A stretch of DNA of 11,205 nucleotides from Syntrophaceae bacterium (GCA_014874425.1 JACWAG010000202.1:1-11205), one strand, 5' to 3'; shown: positions 1-7,876, counted from the stretch's first letter. Numbers and translations are program-made. Notes: generated by a model not told the origin, from the sequence alone.

Positions 1-2311
1 CTTCCGGGATGGATCGAATTGCGATGTCCTGTTTCTGGAGAATATTGAGAGCTTCACCAATCGACGCGTGCGGCATCATTGTCGGCATGTAGAGAAATGA
101 CCCTTCATCAAGGTCAGGCATGAACTCCTTTCCCAACCCTGGAAACTTGTGCGCTAGGCTTGACCATAGCCGCGTGGACCTTATCAGACTTTCCTTGTTG
201 TTATCAGGGGTCGCTTTATCGGCCGAATTGACCGAAAATGTAGAAACAGCCTTGTCAACTGCCCATGGAATAAATTCGAATACTCGATCGAATCCAAGCC
301 AGATCACACAACCAAAAATCACTAGTGATATTGGTAAGGACAAGAACAGCGGTTTGTGGTTAAGACTCCACGAGAGTATGACCCTGTAGTTTGCGGTGAA
401 AATTTTTCGAACCGCCAACAGGCCAAATATTATTCCAGAAGCGAATATGAAATTTCGGACAAGCCCTTTCTCCAGTCCCAATGGTAACCAATGCGCCGTC
501 AACAAATAGGTTACGAAAATGAGCGCGATTGCGTTGAATAGGATTGGAACCTTGCTTTGAATCCTTTCAGGTAGAGTTTGAGAGATGATTTTTACAATTG
601 AAACAAATATGATCGGCCCGCCTATAAGCCATGAAACCGATAGCCCCAGCCATATTCCCACTGCGCCAACAATCAAATAAGTCACAGATCGTATATGTTT
701 ACTAATGTTCCTCCGCGTAAACACAATGTGAGCAAGTGGTGGAACCAGAGCTAGGGCCAGGATTAACGCCGCCGCTACAGCAAAAGTCTTGGTGTAGGCT
801 ACAGGTCCGAATAGTTTACCCTCGGGCCCGGTCAATGTGAAAACGGGCAAGAACGAAATTATCGTCGTTAGGGAGGATGTTACGACAGCGCCACCGACTT
901 CTACCGCCGAGGCGTGGACAATGTCAAACATGCTCGAATCACTGGGGGCTTCTTCTATACGTCTTAGGATGTTCTCGCATAGGATTATTCCCATATCGAC
1001 CATCACCCCAATTGCGATGGCAATGCCCGATAGGGCCATGATGTTCGCATCCACGCCTACGAATTTCATGATGACGAATGTTAAGAGAACCGCCAAAGGG
1101 AGGACTGAGGAGATCAGCAATGAACCCACAATATTGTTCATCATTACGATGACAACGATTATACACACCAGGATTTCTTCGTGCAGAGCTCGATTAAGCG
1201 TGTCCAGGGTTTCGTAGATCAGGTTGGTTCGGTCGTAGAATGGAACAATTTTAACCTGGGATATTCTTCCGTCAGCAAGCTTTTTTGTTGGAAGGCCTGG
1301 GCCAATTTCTGCGATTTTCTTCTTTACATTCTTGATCACCTGCAGAGGGTTTTCAGAAAACCTGACGACAACCACACCACCCACAGCTTCAGCGCCTTCT
1401 TTGTCCAGTGCCCCGCGCCTCATCGCAGGGCCTAGAGAAACCGTTGCCACGTCTTTTATGAACAAAGGAACGTTGTTGTTGACCTTAACAACACTGTTTT
1501 CAAGATCTTGAACCGATTTTATGAATCCAAGTCCCCGAATACTGTATTCCGCGCCATTTACCTCAATGACCCCGGCGCCAACGTCGATATTCGACATTTG
1601 AACCGCTGAATAGACTTCCGGTAACGTTACGTTGTGAGCCCGCATTGCGTCCGGGTTCACGTCAACCTGGTACTCTTTGACGTATCCCCCTACTGAAGCG
1701 ACTTCACTTACCCCACCTGCGGATTGAAGGGAATATTTGACGATGTAATCCTGAATAGTCCGCAATTCGTCCAGCCCGAAACCCTCGCCTTCCAAAGTGT
1801 ACCAAAAAACCTGACCTAGAGCGGTGGCGTCGGGACCCAAAACGGGTTGGACCCCCTCAGGTAATGTGCCGGGCTGCAGTGAATTCAATTTCTCAAGAAT
1901 TCTGGACCTTGACCAGTAGAAATCTATGTTCTCTTTGAAGATTATGTAAATCGTGGAAAATCCGAAAAAAGAATCGCTTCTGATTACCTTGACACCGGGC
2001 ACACCCAGTAAGGCGACTGTCAACGGGTAGGTTATCTGGTCCTCAATGTCTTTTGGAGACCTTCCTTCCCATGTGGTAAACACGATTTGCTGGTTTTCTC
2101 CAATGTCGGGAATTGCGTCTACCGGGACCGGGAATCTTGGTAACCAGGAAATGTTCCAGTCAAACGGCGCGACCGAAATTCCGCCAAGAAGGGTGAACCC
2201 CAAAACCAAAGCCATAAAGAGCTTATTTTCTATCCAGAAACGCATGGCTTTGGAGAAAATACTCTCGCGATTTTCATGTTGATTTTCAGCTTTTGACTTA
2301 ATCGAATCCAT
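1..2311 (-). CDS. cusA: CusA-type heavy-metal efflux RND permease, C-terminus cut by window edge
   Basis: Inner-membrane, proton-driven RND pump that should export metal ions, probably Cu(I)/Ag(I), with the adaptor encoded just upstream. I translated the frame from the ATG at 2311 and found 770 uninterrupted codons. Visible: TM1 at residues 30-48, the porter start with VDAIPDIGENQQ, and TM4 around 428-447 with D439 and E446 seven residues apart, matching the CusA proton-relay pair D405/E412. The EFMP..DEGSFLYMP stretch at 729-743 contains M742, which aligns with the E. coli CusA ligand M573; CzcA-type pumps lack this LYM. The other two Met ligands would lie beyond the edge. About 100 extra, very hydrophobic residues (541-640) sit between TM6 and TM7, as in the long CusA subfamily of about 1200-1300 residues. 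The start has only a weak GGTG Shine-Dalgarno and follows the adaptor stop by 18 bases. Family call firm; metal specificity inferred. Confidence 0.95.
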   Translation of the reverse strand, partial: MDSIKSKAENQHENRESIFSKAMRFWIENKLFMALVLGFTLLGGISVAPFDWNISWLPRFPVPVDAIPDIGENQQIVFTTWEGRSPKDIEDQITYPLTVALLGVPGVKVIRSDSFFGFSTIYIIFKENIDFYWSRSRILEKLNSLQPGTLPEGVQPVLGPDATALGQVFWYTLEGEGFGLDELRTIQDYIVKYSLQSAGGVSEVASVGGYVKEYQVDVNPDAMRAHNVTLPEVYSAVQMSNIDVGAGVIEVNGAEYSIRGLGFIKSVQDLENSVVKVNNNVPLFIKDVATVSLGPAMRRGALDKEGAEAVGGVVVVRFSENPLQVIKNVKKKIAEIGPGLPTKKLADGRISQVKIVPFYDRTNLIYETLDTLNRALHEEILVCIIVVIVMMNNIVGSLLISSVLPLAVLLTFVIMKFVGVDANIMALSGIAIAIGVMVDMGIILCENILRRIEEAPSDSSMFDIVHASAVEVGGAVVTSSLTTIISFLPVFTLTGPEGKLFGPVAYTKTFAVAAALILALALVPPLAHIVFTRRNISKHIRSVTYLIVGAVGIWLGLSVSWLIGGPIIFVSIVKIISQTLPERIQSKVPILFNAIALIFVTYLLTAHWLPLGLEKGLVRNFIFASGIIFGLLAVRKIFTANYRVILSWSLNHKPLFLSLPISLVIFGCVIWLGFDRVFEFIPWAVDKAVSTFSVNSADKATPDNNKESLIRSTRLWSSLAHKFPGLGKEFMPDLDEGSFLYMPTMMPHASIGEALNILQKQDIAIRSIPE

Positions 2312-2329
2312 GTTTCACCGCCATACGTT

Positions 2330-4372
2330 TCAGGGCTTGTCTGGAGAGATCTTTTCGACCAGATCGGCGCACTCAGTAGTTTTTTCTTCGGTCTCAGCGC
2401 CTGTTTTATAAACCGGGTTTGTATTGTCCGTTCCTTTGCCAATCCAGTAAAATCCTTCGCCATCAAAGGCTTTTGGGCAATAGAAAACGCTCAAATCGGA
2501 GTCTGTCATTTGGCCGAAACTCATCAAAGTCTTAACCGCCGCCTCAGAAAGAGAATTGAAAAACCGGCGTTGATCGATTGGGTTCGTGGAACTTGTGATT
2601 TTTGCGGCTGCAGCCAGAATCAGGTTTGAAAGTTGATTCCATTTCCTCTTTGATTTTGCGCCAAGAATTGAGCTATCTATGTTTTTGAGGTCCTTTATCA
2701 AATCTGTCCCAGATAATATTGCAGCGTCGGTTTTTTTCTCCTTAATAGCGTCCTTCACCTTGAGATAATCGGTATAAATGGGATTCAGCCCGGTCATAAA
2801 ACTCTTAGGGGCAGTTAGTTTTTCGATAGTCTCTTCATCTGATTTTTCTTCGGCCTTTTGGACAAGGGGTGGTTTGTTTTCCGCAGAAGCCATCTTTTCC
2901 ATGGGGGCCATCATGCTCGTTTTCCCCAAGATCTGCATAGTGCTGTCAATTTTGAAAGCTCCTTTGGTGACAACCCGCTCGCCTTCCTTGAGACCCTTGT
3001 CCACAATGTAATGGTCCCCAACGCGCGGCCCCAACGTGACTTCACGCAACTCATAAGTCGGGCTGGAAGCCCTAGGGACCTCCACGTAGACTATCGAGCG
3101 TTTACCCGTGATAAGGGGCGCAGTATTAGGAATTAGCAAGGGTGGTCTGGAATCCTTATCGTCTGCGTAACCATAGGATGAAGCGGGTCTCAATGGCATT
3201 TTACTGTCCGGACATACCCCGGGAGTGGAACTGGCCTCGTCTCTAGGGTGAACAGGGCAAATGTATTTTCCGACCCATTCTGGCTTTACAACCCTACCTT
3301 TATCATCCAGTTCAGCTTCCAGTTCTGCGCTGACAAACATTCCAGGTTTCAGAAGATAGTCGGGGTTAGGGGCCTCAACCCTAACTTTTACGGAACGGGT
3401 CTTTTTATCCAGGGTCGGATCGATGAAGAGCACCTTGCCTCTAAATGTCTTGCCGGGGACGGAGGCAGTAGTGAATGTGATGTCCTGACCGTACCGTATC
3501 CAGGGAAGATCGGTTTCGTACGCGTCCATTTTGACCCATACGTTAGAGAGGTCATCAATGACAAACATTTCGGTTCCTTCTTTTACAAACTGTCCAAGGA
3601 GAGCGTTCTTTTTTGTGACGATCCCGCTAATTGGGGCTTTGAGCGTGACATAAAGGGTAGGGCGTTTTTGAGCCTTAATCCTTTCGATTTGTTCACGATC
3701 CAATCCATACTGTATCAGCTTCTCTTCCGCTCCCTTGATGAGCGCCGTATCATTTGGATCACTCCTGATGGTCTCAAACAATTCTACCTGCCCCTTGATC
3801 AGGGTCGGACTCCAAATTTTGACCAAGGGATCACCCTGGTTAACCTTTTCACCCGTATAGTCAACGTAAATGGCATCAAGCCTGCCATCGATGCGTGAAG
3901 TTATTACGGCGGAGCGAGTTTCGTCCTCAAAGACCATTCCAACCATTGACACTAAAGCTTTAGCCCTGCCTCTTTTTACTTCCGTGGTTTCGATTTCCGC
4001 AAGTTTCTTGGCGGCTTCGGACAGCGTCAGAGTTGTGAGGTTAGATCCATTCGTTGATTCCGAATTGTCGTCTTCAACTGGAATAAGGTCCATACCGCAA
4101 ATCGGGCACTTGCCGGGTCCGGGCATACGTATCTGAGGGTGCATGGAACAAGTCCATACTGTGCTGTGGTCTTGGCTATGAGGCTGTTGCTTATTCGTCG
4201 GGATCCCTTCACGGTCAACTATAACGTCATGGCTTGCCGGCGTATTGGCGGTATTTACAGGTGTCGAATTCCTGGAAGATAAATATCCAATCAAAAAAGA
4301 CGCCAAAATTAGTCCTATTGCCAACAATACTTTCTTCATTTTCTGATTGGTTTTCGAATTCACCGTGTCCAT
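2330..4372 (-). CDS. cusB: CusB-type periplasmic adaptor (membrane fusion protein) with metal-binding domains
   Basis: Periplasmic adaptor linking the RND pump to an outer-membrane channel and probably handing metal to it. At 680 residues it is much longer than E. coli CusB (about 400). Order: N-terminal membrane segment (13-31); heavy-metal-binding domain at 72-98 with WTCSMHP and CPICGMDLIPV; adaptor core about 125-355 (barrel-sandwich and beta-barrel, e.g. KAPISGIV and PGMFVSAEL); a second, degenerate copy of the metal domain at 369-396 (YICPVHP, CPDSKMPL); membrane-proximal domain about 410-485; and a C-terminal DUF3347-like domain about 528-672 (YTDYLKVKDAI, FFNSLSEA, YCPKAFDGEGFYW). The domain usually has CPMA and a Met-rich tail; here the Met is Lys and only C632 and C668 remain. 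GGAGGG lies 3 bases before this ATG; an in-frame ATG at codon 12 (4339) would give a cleaner signal sequence but lacks a ribosome site. No outer-membrane partner is seen in the window. Confidence 0.94.
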   Translation of the reverse strand: MDTVNSKTNQKMKKVLLAIGLILASFLIGYLSSRNSTPVNTANTPASHDVIVDREGIPTNKQQPHSQDHSTVWTCSMHPQIRMPGPGKCPICGMDLIPVEDDNSESTNGSNLTTLTLSEAAKKLAEIETTEVKRGRAKALVSMVGMVFEDETRSAVITSRIDGRLDAIYVDYTGEKVNQGDPLVKIWSPTLIKGQVELFETIRSDPNDTALIKGAEEKLIQYGLDREQIERIKAQKRPTLYVTLKAPISGIVTKKNALLGQFVKEGTEMFVIDDLSNVWVKMDAYETDLPWIRYGQDITFTTASVPGKTFRGKVLFIDPTLDKKTRSVKVRVEAPNPDYLLKPGMFVSAELEAELDDKGRVVKPEWVGKYICPVHPRDEASSTPGVCPDSKMPLRPASSYGYADDKDSRPPLLIPNTAPLITGKRSIVYVEVPRASSPTYELREVTLGPRVGDHYIVDKGLKEGERVVTKGAFKIDSTMQILGKTSMMAPMEKMASAENKPPLVQKAEEKSDEETIEKLTAPKSFMTGLNPIYTDYLKVKDAIKEKKTDAAILSGTDLIKDLKNIDSSILGAKSKRKWNQLSNLILAAAAKITSSTNPIDQRRFFNSLSEAAVKTLMSFGQMTDSDLSVFYCPKAFDGEGFYWIGKGTDNTNPVYKTGAETEEKTTECADLVEKISPDKP

Positions 4373-4375
4373 GGG

Positions 4376-4381
4376 CCCTCC
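4376..4381 (-). promoter_or_regulatory. Ribosome binding site of the CusB-type gene
   Basis: GGAGGG on the minus strand, 3 bases before the ATG at 4372 and 3 bases after the stop of the ABC ATPase gene. The spacing is short but the match is strong. It favours 4372 over the in-frame ATG at 4339 and suggests translational coupling with the ATPase gene. Confidence 0.6.
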
Positions 4382-4384
4382 GTG

Positions 4385-5080
4385 CTACACAGCCAGTTTG
4401 ATAGGAGCTTCTACGGTTTTAAGATGTCCATCCGCCACTTCTACAATCCTGTGAGCGTATTCAGCGTTGGTCCTGCTGTGGGTCACCATTACTATTGTCT
4501 GTCCTTCGGAATTCAGTTTCATCAAAAGCTTCATTACTTCGGCCGAATTCCTAGAATCAAGGTTGCCAGTTGGCTCATCTGCAAAGAGTATTGGTGGTTC
4601 GTTTACAACAGCCCTCGCTATGGCGACCCTTTCCTGCTCACCACCGGAGATCTGGTTTGGAAGCCTAAAAGCTTTGTCTTTAAGACCTATTCTTTCGAGG
4701 GCTGATCCAGCCAGTCTCCGTTTCTCTTTTTCAGAGTGATGCGTTATGGCCAGAGGCAATTGTACGTTCTCAATTACGTTTAGGTACGGGACCAACTGAA
4801 ACGATTGAAAAATGAAACCCATGAATTCGCGTCTGAAGTCGGCCAGTTTGTTTCGTTTCAAGGAATAGATATCTATTCCTTCAATTTTTATGAATCCACT
4901 AGTTGGACTGAGCAAGCCTCCCAACATTGAAAGCAAGGTGCTTTTTCCGGACCCCGACTCTCCCATAATTGAAATGAATTCACCCTGTTCAATTGATAGA
5001 TCAATTGAGTCCACGGCGAGTATTTTAGAGTCGTTTTTTCCAAATTCTTTCCGGACATTTATTGTTTCTATATAATTCAT
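4385..5080 (-). CDS. ABC transporter ATP-binding protein, LolD/MacB type
   Basis: Cytoplasmic ATPase that should power the FtsX/MacB-type permease encoded just upstream. Its 231 residues are the usual length for a lone LolD, FtsE or MacB-like nucleotide-binding subunit. All motifs are intact: Walker A GESGSGKST (40-48), Q-loop Q92 in FIFQSF, signature ISGGEQERVAIARA (144-157), Walker B ILFADEP (164-170) with catalytic E169, D-loop GNLD, and switch H201. The SGGEQ form of the signature is usual in the MacB/LolD group. The start is supported by AGGAG 7 bases upstream, overlapping the permease stop codon, so the two are probably translationally coupled. The permease partner and DUF2318 neighbour suggest a role in metal or thiol handling across the inner membrane. 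The transported substrate cannot be read from the sequence. Confidence 0.95.
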   Translation of the reverse strand: MNYIETINVRKEFGKNDSKILAVDSIDLSIEQGEFISIMGESGSGKSTLLSMLGGLLSPTSGFIKIEGIDIYSLKRNKLADFRREFMGFIFQSFQLVPYLNVIENVQLPLAITHHSEKEKRRLAGSALERIGLKDKAFRLPNQISGGEQERVAIARAVVNEPPILFADEPTGNLDSRNSAEVMKLLMKLNSEGQTIVMVTHSRTNAEYAHRIVEVADGHLKTVEAPIKLAV

Positions 5081-5089
5081 AATTGTCTC

Positions 5090-6247
5090 CTAAAGGGTAC
5101 GTAACGCTTCACTTGGGTCCATAGCTGCAGCGGATCGAGCAGGGTAGAAAGAGGCTAGCAAGCCCACGAAAACAGCGAGGAATACCGAGCCGACCGCCAT
5201 GGTGTAATCAATTGTCAAATTTGGAGCATGGTCTGAAAGGGCCCTTAGGGTCCCATATGTCACCCCAATTCCCAGTAGATAGCCCAACAGACCGGCCGAA
5301 AAGGAGACAACAAAGGCCTCGAGTAATATTATTTTCATTATGTGAGAGCTACGGAAACCAATAGCGCTAAATGTCCCAATTTCTCGTGTCCGTTCATTAA
5401 CGCTCCCCATCATTGTAACGAAGACAACCATAGCGCCAACGAGCAACACAAGTCCCGAGATCCCCAGCGAGAATTTTTGAAAATGATTCAGAGCGTCCAT
5501 CCTTCCTGCCACGACTTGTTGAACCGCAGTCACTTTACCAGTCGGAATGATGCCTGAGATTTGGTTGACAATGTCTGAGATAGGGCAGTTCTTGCACAAT
5601 GCCGCAATCTCAACCATTGAAACTTTGCCTTCTTTCTTGAAGATTTTCTGGGAGACCGGGAGCGTCATAAAAACCAGGCTGTCATCCTGTGATCCTGTAG
5701 TATCGAGGACGCCAGAAACCCAGAATTCCGAGCCTTTTATGTCCAATCTTGAACCGACGTTAGCTCCGAGTTTTACGGCGGCTTCTCGGCCCAAGATCAA
5801 TTCGGAGTCTGATTTCGGAGTTGTTCCATTAATTACCCACCACTTTTTAAGGGCAAGTTCAGAAGGAAAGTCAACCCCAACGGCAAGGGCCTTTTGCCCA
5901 TTCATTTCAAAAACATCGAGAACCTTGGGACTTACCAGCCTTATGTTAGCCGCGTTGTCGATCGTTTTTATCTTGGCCAGGTCTTCTTGTGAGATTTCCT
6001 TCTGATCAAACGACAACCCCCCAAGATCAATGCCTCCATAATTAAGTGAAAGCCCTTCAGATTTTGGTATAATCAGAATGTTCGCTCCGAATTCGTCCAT
6101 CTTATGGACCATATCTTCGGCTAAGGATCGTGTTATCGATAACAGCGCCACAACAGAGGCCACACCAACGAGTAACCCCATAACCAGAAAACATACTTTG
6201 GCTTTCCGGCGCCTCAGATTATTAATCGCTATGTTATGCAGCTTCAT
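5090..6247 (-). CDS. ABC transporter permease, MacB/FtsX type, with periplasmic CxxC
   Basis: Inner-membrane subunit of 385 residues with the four-helix MacB/FtsX layout. TM1 is at about 18-38, followed by a large periplasmic MacB-like core (39-260), then an FtsX domain with helices near 261-281, 304-330 and 348-368. The motif NERTREIGTFSAIGF (284-298) is the coupling-helix region typical of the family, and the C-terminus FYPARSAAAMDPSEALRTL is also standard. Members of this type do not form a classical import pore; they work as mechanotransducers or extruders. Unusually, the periplasmic domain has the only two cysteines outside TM1 arranged as CKNC (218-221), able to bind a soft metal or form a disulfide. 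It lies 13 bases after the DUF2318 gene and 9 bases before its ATPase, with AAAGGA upstream of the start. Family certain; substrate unknown. Confidence 0.93.
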   Translation of the reverse strand: MKLHNIAINNLRRRKAKVCFLVMGLLVGVASVVALLSITRSLAEDMVHKMDEFGANILIIPKSEGLSLNYGGIDLGGLSFDQKEISQEDLAKIKTIDNAANIRLVSPKVLDVFEMNGQKALAVGVDFPSELALKKWWVINGTTPKSDSELILGREAAVKLGANVGSRLDIKGSEFWVSGVLDTTGSQDDSLVFMTLPVSQKIFKKEGKVSMVEIAALCKNCPISDIVNQISGIIPTGKVTAVQQVVAGRMDALNHFQKFSLGISGLVLLVGAMVVFVTMMGSVNERTREIGTFSAIGFRSSHIMKIILLEAFVVSFSAGLLGYLLGIGVTYGTLRALSDHAPNLTIDYTMAVGSVFLAVFVGLLASFYPARSAAAMDPSEALRTL

Positions 6248-6260
6248 TAGTGAGTCCTTT

Positions 6261-6752
6261 CTACTGGAAGTATTTTGCGCCGGCTAAGACGTCTTGCTGA
6301 GTGATAAACACTTTGCTATCTTTCAAGGTTCTTTTCAACGCAGAAGGATTGCACCCGCCAGTTACCTCGTTGACCTTGTCACTCTTAAATTTACGGCCAC
6401 AGTTGATACAGATCATATTATTACCTTGTTGCACGTAGCCCTTTTGCGCTCGATAGCAAACTTCGCATGCGTCGAATGCCGCCCTGATGACACCGTCCGA
6501 ACTCTTGATTACAAAAAAACGTATTGACTGATTCGGTGACACTTTGTAACTGAAATGTTTTGCTTTGCCGTCTTGAAACTCTGAAACCGGGAAAGAAAAA
6601 ATACCACCTTGGGGCTGGACATCAATGGCCGGGACAGTAAAATTTCCAGCGTACGTGTTTGTTTCAGCAATTAAAGAAATAACGGCCAAACTGATTAGCA
6701 GAAATACTACGGGCATTGCGGCGATTTTAGTTAGGGCGCTGAAATTTTTCAT
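6261..6752 (-). CDS. DUF2318 protein, membrane-anchored or exported, with CxxC metal or Fe-S motifs
   Basis: A 163-residue protein with an N-terminal hydrophobic segment (about 10-30), either a signal peptide or a membrane anchor; the rest should be periplasmic. The C-terminal half matches DUF2318: IRAAFDACEVCYRAQKGY (89-106) with C96 and C99, then CINCGRKF (115-122) with C115 and C118, and C134 in TGGCNPSAL. These Cys residues are the likely metal or Fe-S ligands of the family, whose biochemical role is not well established. In Campylobacter jejuni a DUF2318 gene sits next to FtsX-type permeases and an ABC ATPase in the P19/FTR1 iron locus; the same trio is present here, without P19 or FTR1. 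A weak AAAGG site precedes the ATG. Presumably it delivers or reduces metal for the ABC or RND pump, which is inference. Confidence 0.9.
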   Translation of the reverse strand: MKNFSALTKIAAMPVVFLLISLAVISLIAETNTYAGNFTVPAIDVQPQGGIFSFPVSEFQDGKAKHFSYKVSPNQSIRFFVIKSSDGVIRAAFDACEVCYRAQKGYVQQGNNMICINCGRKFKSDKVNEVTGGCNPSALKRTLKDSKVFITQQDVLAGAKYFQ

Positions 6753-6794
6753 TTTAGATTTACCTTTCTTAAAAAATCATTTTAATATGAAAAC

Positions 6795-7745
6795 TTAATG
6801 GGATTGATTTACGAGACGCTTAAAGTCAGAGTCCGACGCGATTATACGCGGCCAGAAGGTTTTCCAGTCGTCTTGTCCTGAAACAGCAAGGATTTTCTCA
6901 CGGATGCCAGGGTCAAGAATCGTCACGACTGAATCTTTGAACAAACCGACAACTAGCTCGATTGTCTTCTGCCGTCTTTGGGCAGGATCCAGGATTTCTT
7001 CAGGAATTCTTTCTTCGAACAGCTTTTGAATCCCAAGGCGTTGTCCAACTACTTGTGAAAACTTCTCGAAAGATCCGAATTGTTCTTTGACTTTCTGTTT
7101 AAACTCGTCTTCGGTCATGGTCTGTCGTTTCATTATATTTTTTATTTCAGTTTCTACTTCCTGGGGTTGAATGATCACATTCTCCTTGTCAGCGGCCTGT
7201 AAGAGGATTTCCTTTCCAACCGCAGAGAAAAACACTGAAGGCAAATCGGATGATCCGGGGGATGTTAGATCGACATTCAGAGGGTTTTTTAGATCAGGCA
7301 TCAAGATTGGCCGGTCGTTTACTCTCGCGATTACAACATCATTTTGTCCTACGGAAGCGGGTTTGAAAAAACCATCCAGTTCAACCGGATACCCGGCTTT
7401 CTCTATCACCTGTTCGATTTGCTCCGCGGACGTCTTCTTGTCATAAAATTTCACAGTAATTTCCCTGCCGGCGAGACTTATGTCAGTGCCCACAACTCCG
7501 GGGGCCTTTTCCGTAGCTTCCTTTATCGTGATCGCACATGCGGGACAAATCATGTTGTTCACGGAAAAACGTGTTGCTACAAGGTCGCCGGAAAGCACTC
7601 GATAAACGAAATATCCACCTGCCGCAGCAACTGCGAGGACGGTAAATCCTACTAGGATTTGCTGTAGTTTTCGGGTAGTTACCTTCTTCTCTTTGTCTTG
7701 TAAAGTATCGAGAGAAATCTTCTTCATTTGTCTTTCGTCAGACAT
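6795..7745 (-). CDS. HMA metal-binding domain fused to a SurA-like region, membrane anchored
   Basis: First gene of the metal operon, 316 residues. Order: charged cytoplasmic N-terminus, one membrane helix (about 29-50), an HMA domain (about 57-125) with the metal site MICPACA (C67 and C70) and the usual beta-alpha-beta pattern ending KAGYPVEL, then a region (about 136-260) resembling the SurA/trigger-factor-like chaperone N-terminus: VIARVNDRPILMPD, followed by long charged helices. The last 50 residues are not recognised, and no parvulin PPIase domain follows. The HMA domain should bind Cu(I) or another soft metal on the periplasmic face. AGGAG sits 7 bases before the ATG at 7745, which supports that start. 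HMA assignment is firm; the SurA resemblance is by pattern only. It may be a periplasmic metallochaperone feeding the downstream transporters (inference). Confidence 0.88.
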   Translation of the reverse strand: MSDERQMKKISLDTLQDKEKKVTTRKLQQILVGFTVLAVAAAGGYFVYRVLSGDLVATRFSVNNMICPACAITIKEATEKAPGVVGTDISLAGREITVKFYDKKTSAEQIEQVIEKAGYPVELDGFFKPASVGQNDVVIARVNDRPILMPDLKNPLNVDLTSPGSSDLPSVFFSAVGKEILLQAADKENVIIQPQEVETEIKNIMKRQTMTEDEFKQKVKEQFGSFEKFSQVVGQRLGIQKLFEERIPEEILDPAQRRQKTIELVVGLFKDSVVTILDPGIREKILAVSGQDDWKTFWPRIIASDSDFKRLVNQSH

Positions 7746-7876
7746 GTTTTGACTCCTTGGTAGATACTAATCTTTCACAAAACTGACCGAGATCCTTTTG
7801 CGAGATCTTATTCAGTTAAATAAATTATGTATAATTAATATGTTATAATAGAGATGTTGAAGACAGACTTATGGAA
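7746..7876. other. AT-rich upstream region of the metal operon with inverted and direct repeats
   Basis: Noncoding, 131 bases between the Cys-rich gene and the first operon gene. It holds a 14-base inverted repeat at 7823-7836 (AATTAT, GT, ATAATT) and two direct copies of CGAGATC at 7788-7794 and 7801-7807, 13 bases apart. Either could be an operator for a metal sensor, but neither matches a known operator by eye. The run 7815-7850 is very AT rich, as in promoter regions, yet no convincing -35/-10 pair on the minus strand could be fixed. No terminator hairpin was seen after the Cys-rich gene, so read-through from its promoter into the operon is possible. Confidence 0.35.

Noticed and set aside
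837..1217. A 126-codon plus-strand frame
   Set aside because: Antisense to the TM4 region of the CusA pump; composition is what the reverse reading of membrane codons would give.
1..2311. Possibility that the pump is a broken pseudogene, because no complete reading frame closes in the window
   Set aside because: Codon-by-codon reading of the minus strand shows no stop or frameshift; the frame simply runs off the left edge.
3248..3898. A 216-codon open frame on the plus strand
   Set aside because: It lies fully inside the adaptor gene on the other strand, has no recognisable domain and no ribosome site; it is an antisense shadow.
5547..6005. A 152-codon plus-strand frame
   Set aside because: Antisense to the ABC permease, no domain and no start signal.
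7841..7849. Extended -10-like TGTTATAAT on the plus strand, a possible antisense promoter into the Cys-rich gene
   Set aside because: No -35 hexamer at a suitable distance, and such matches are expected by chance in this AT-rich stretch.
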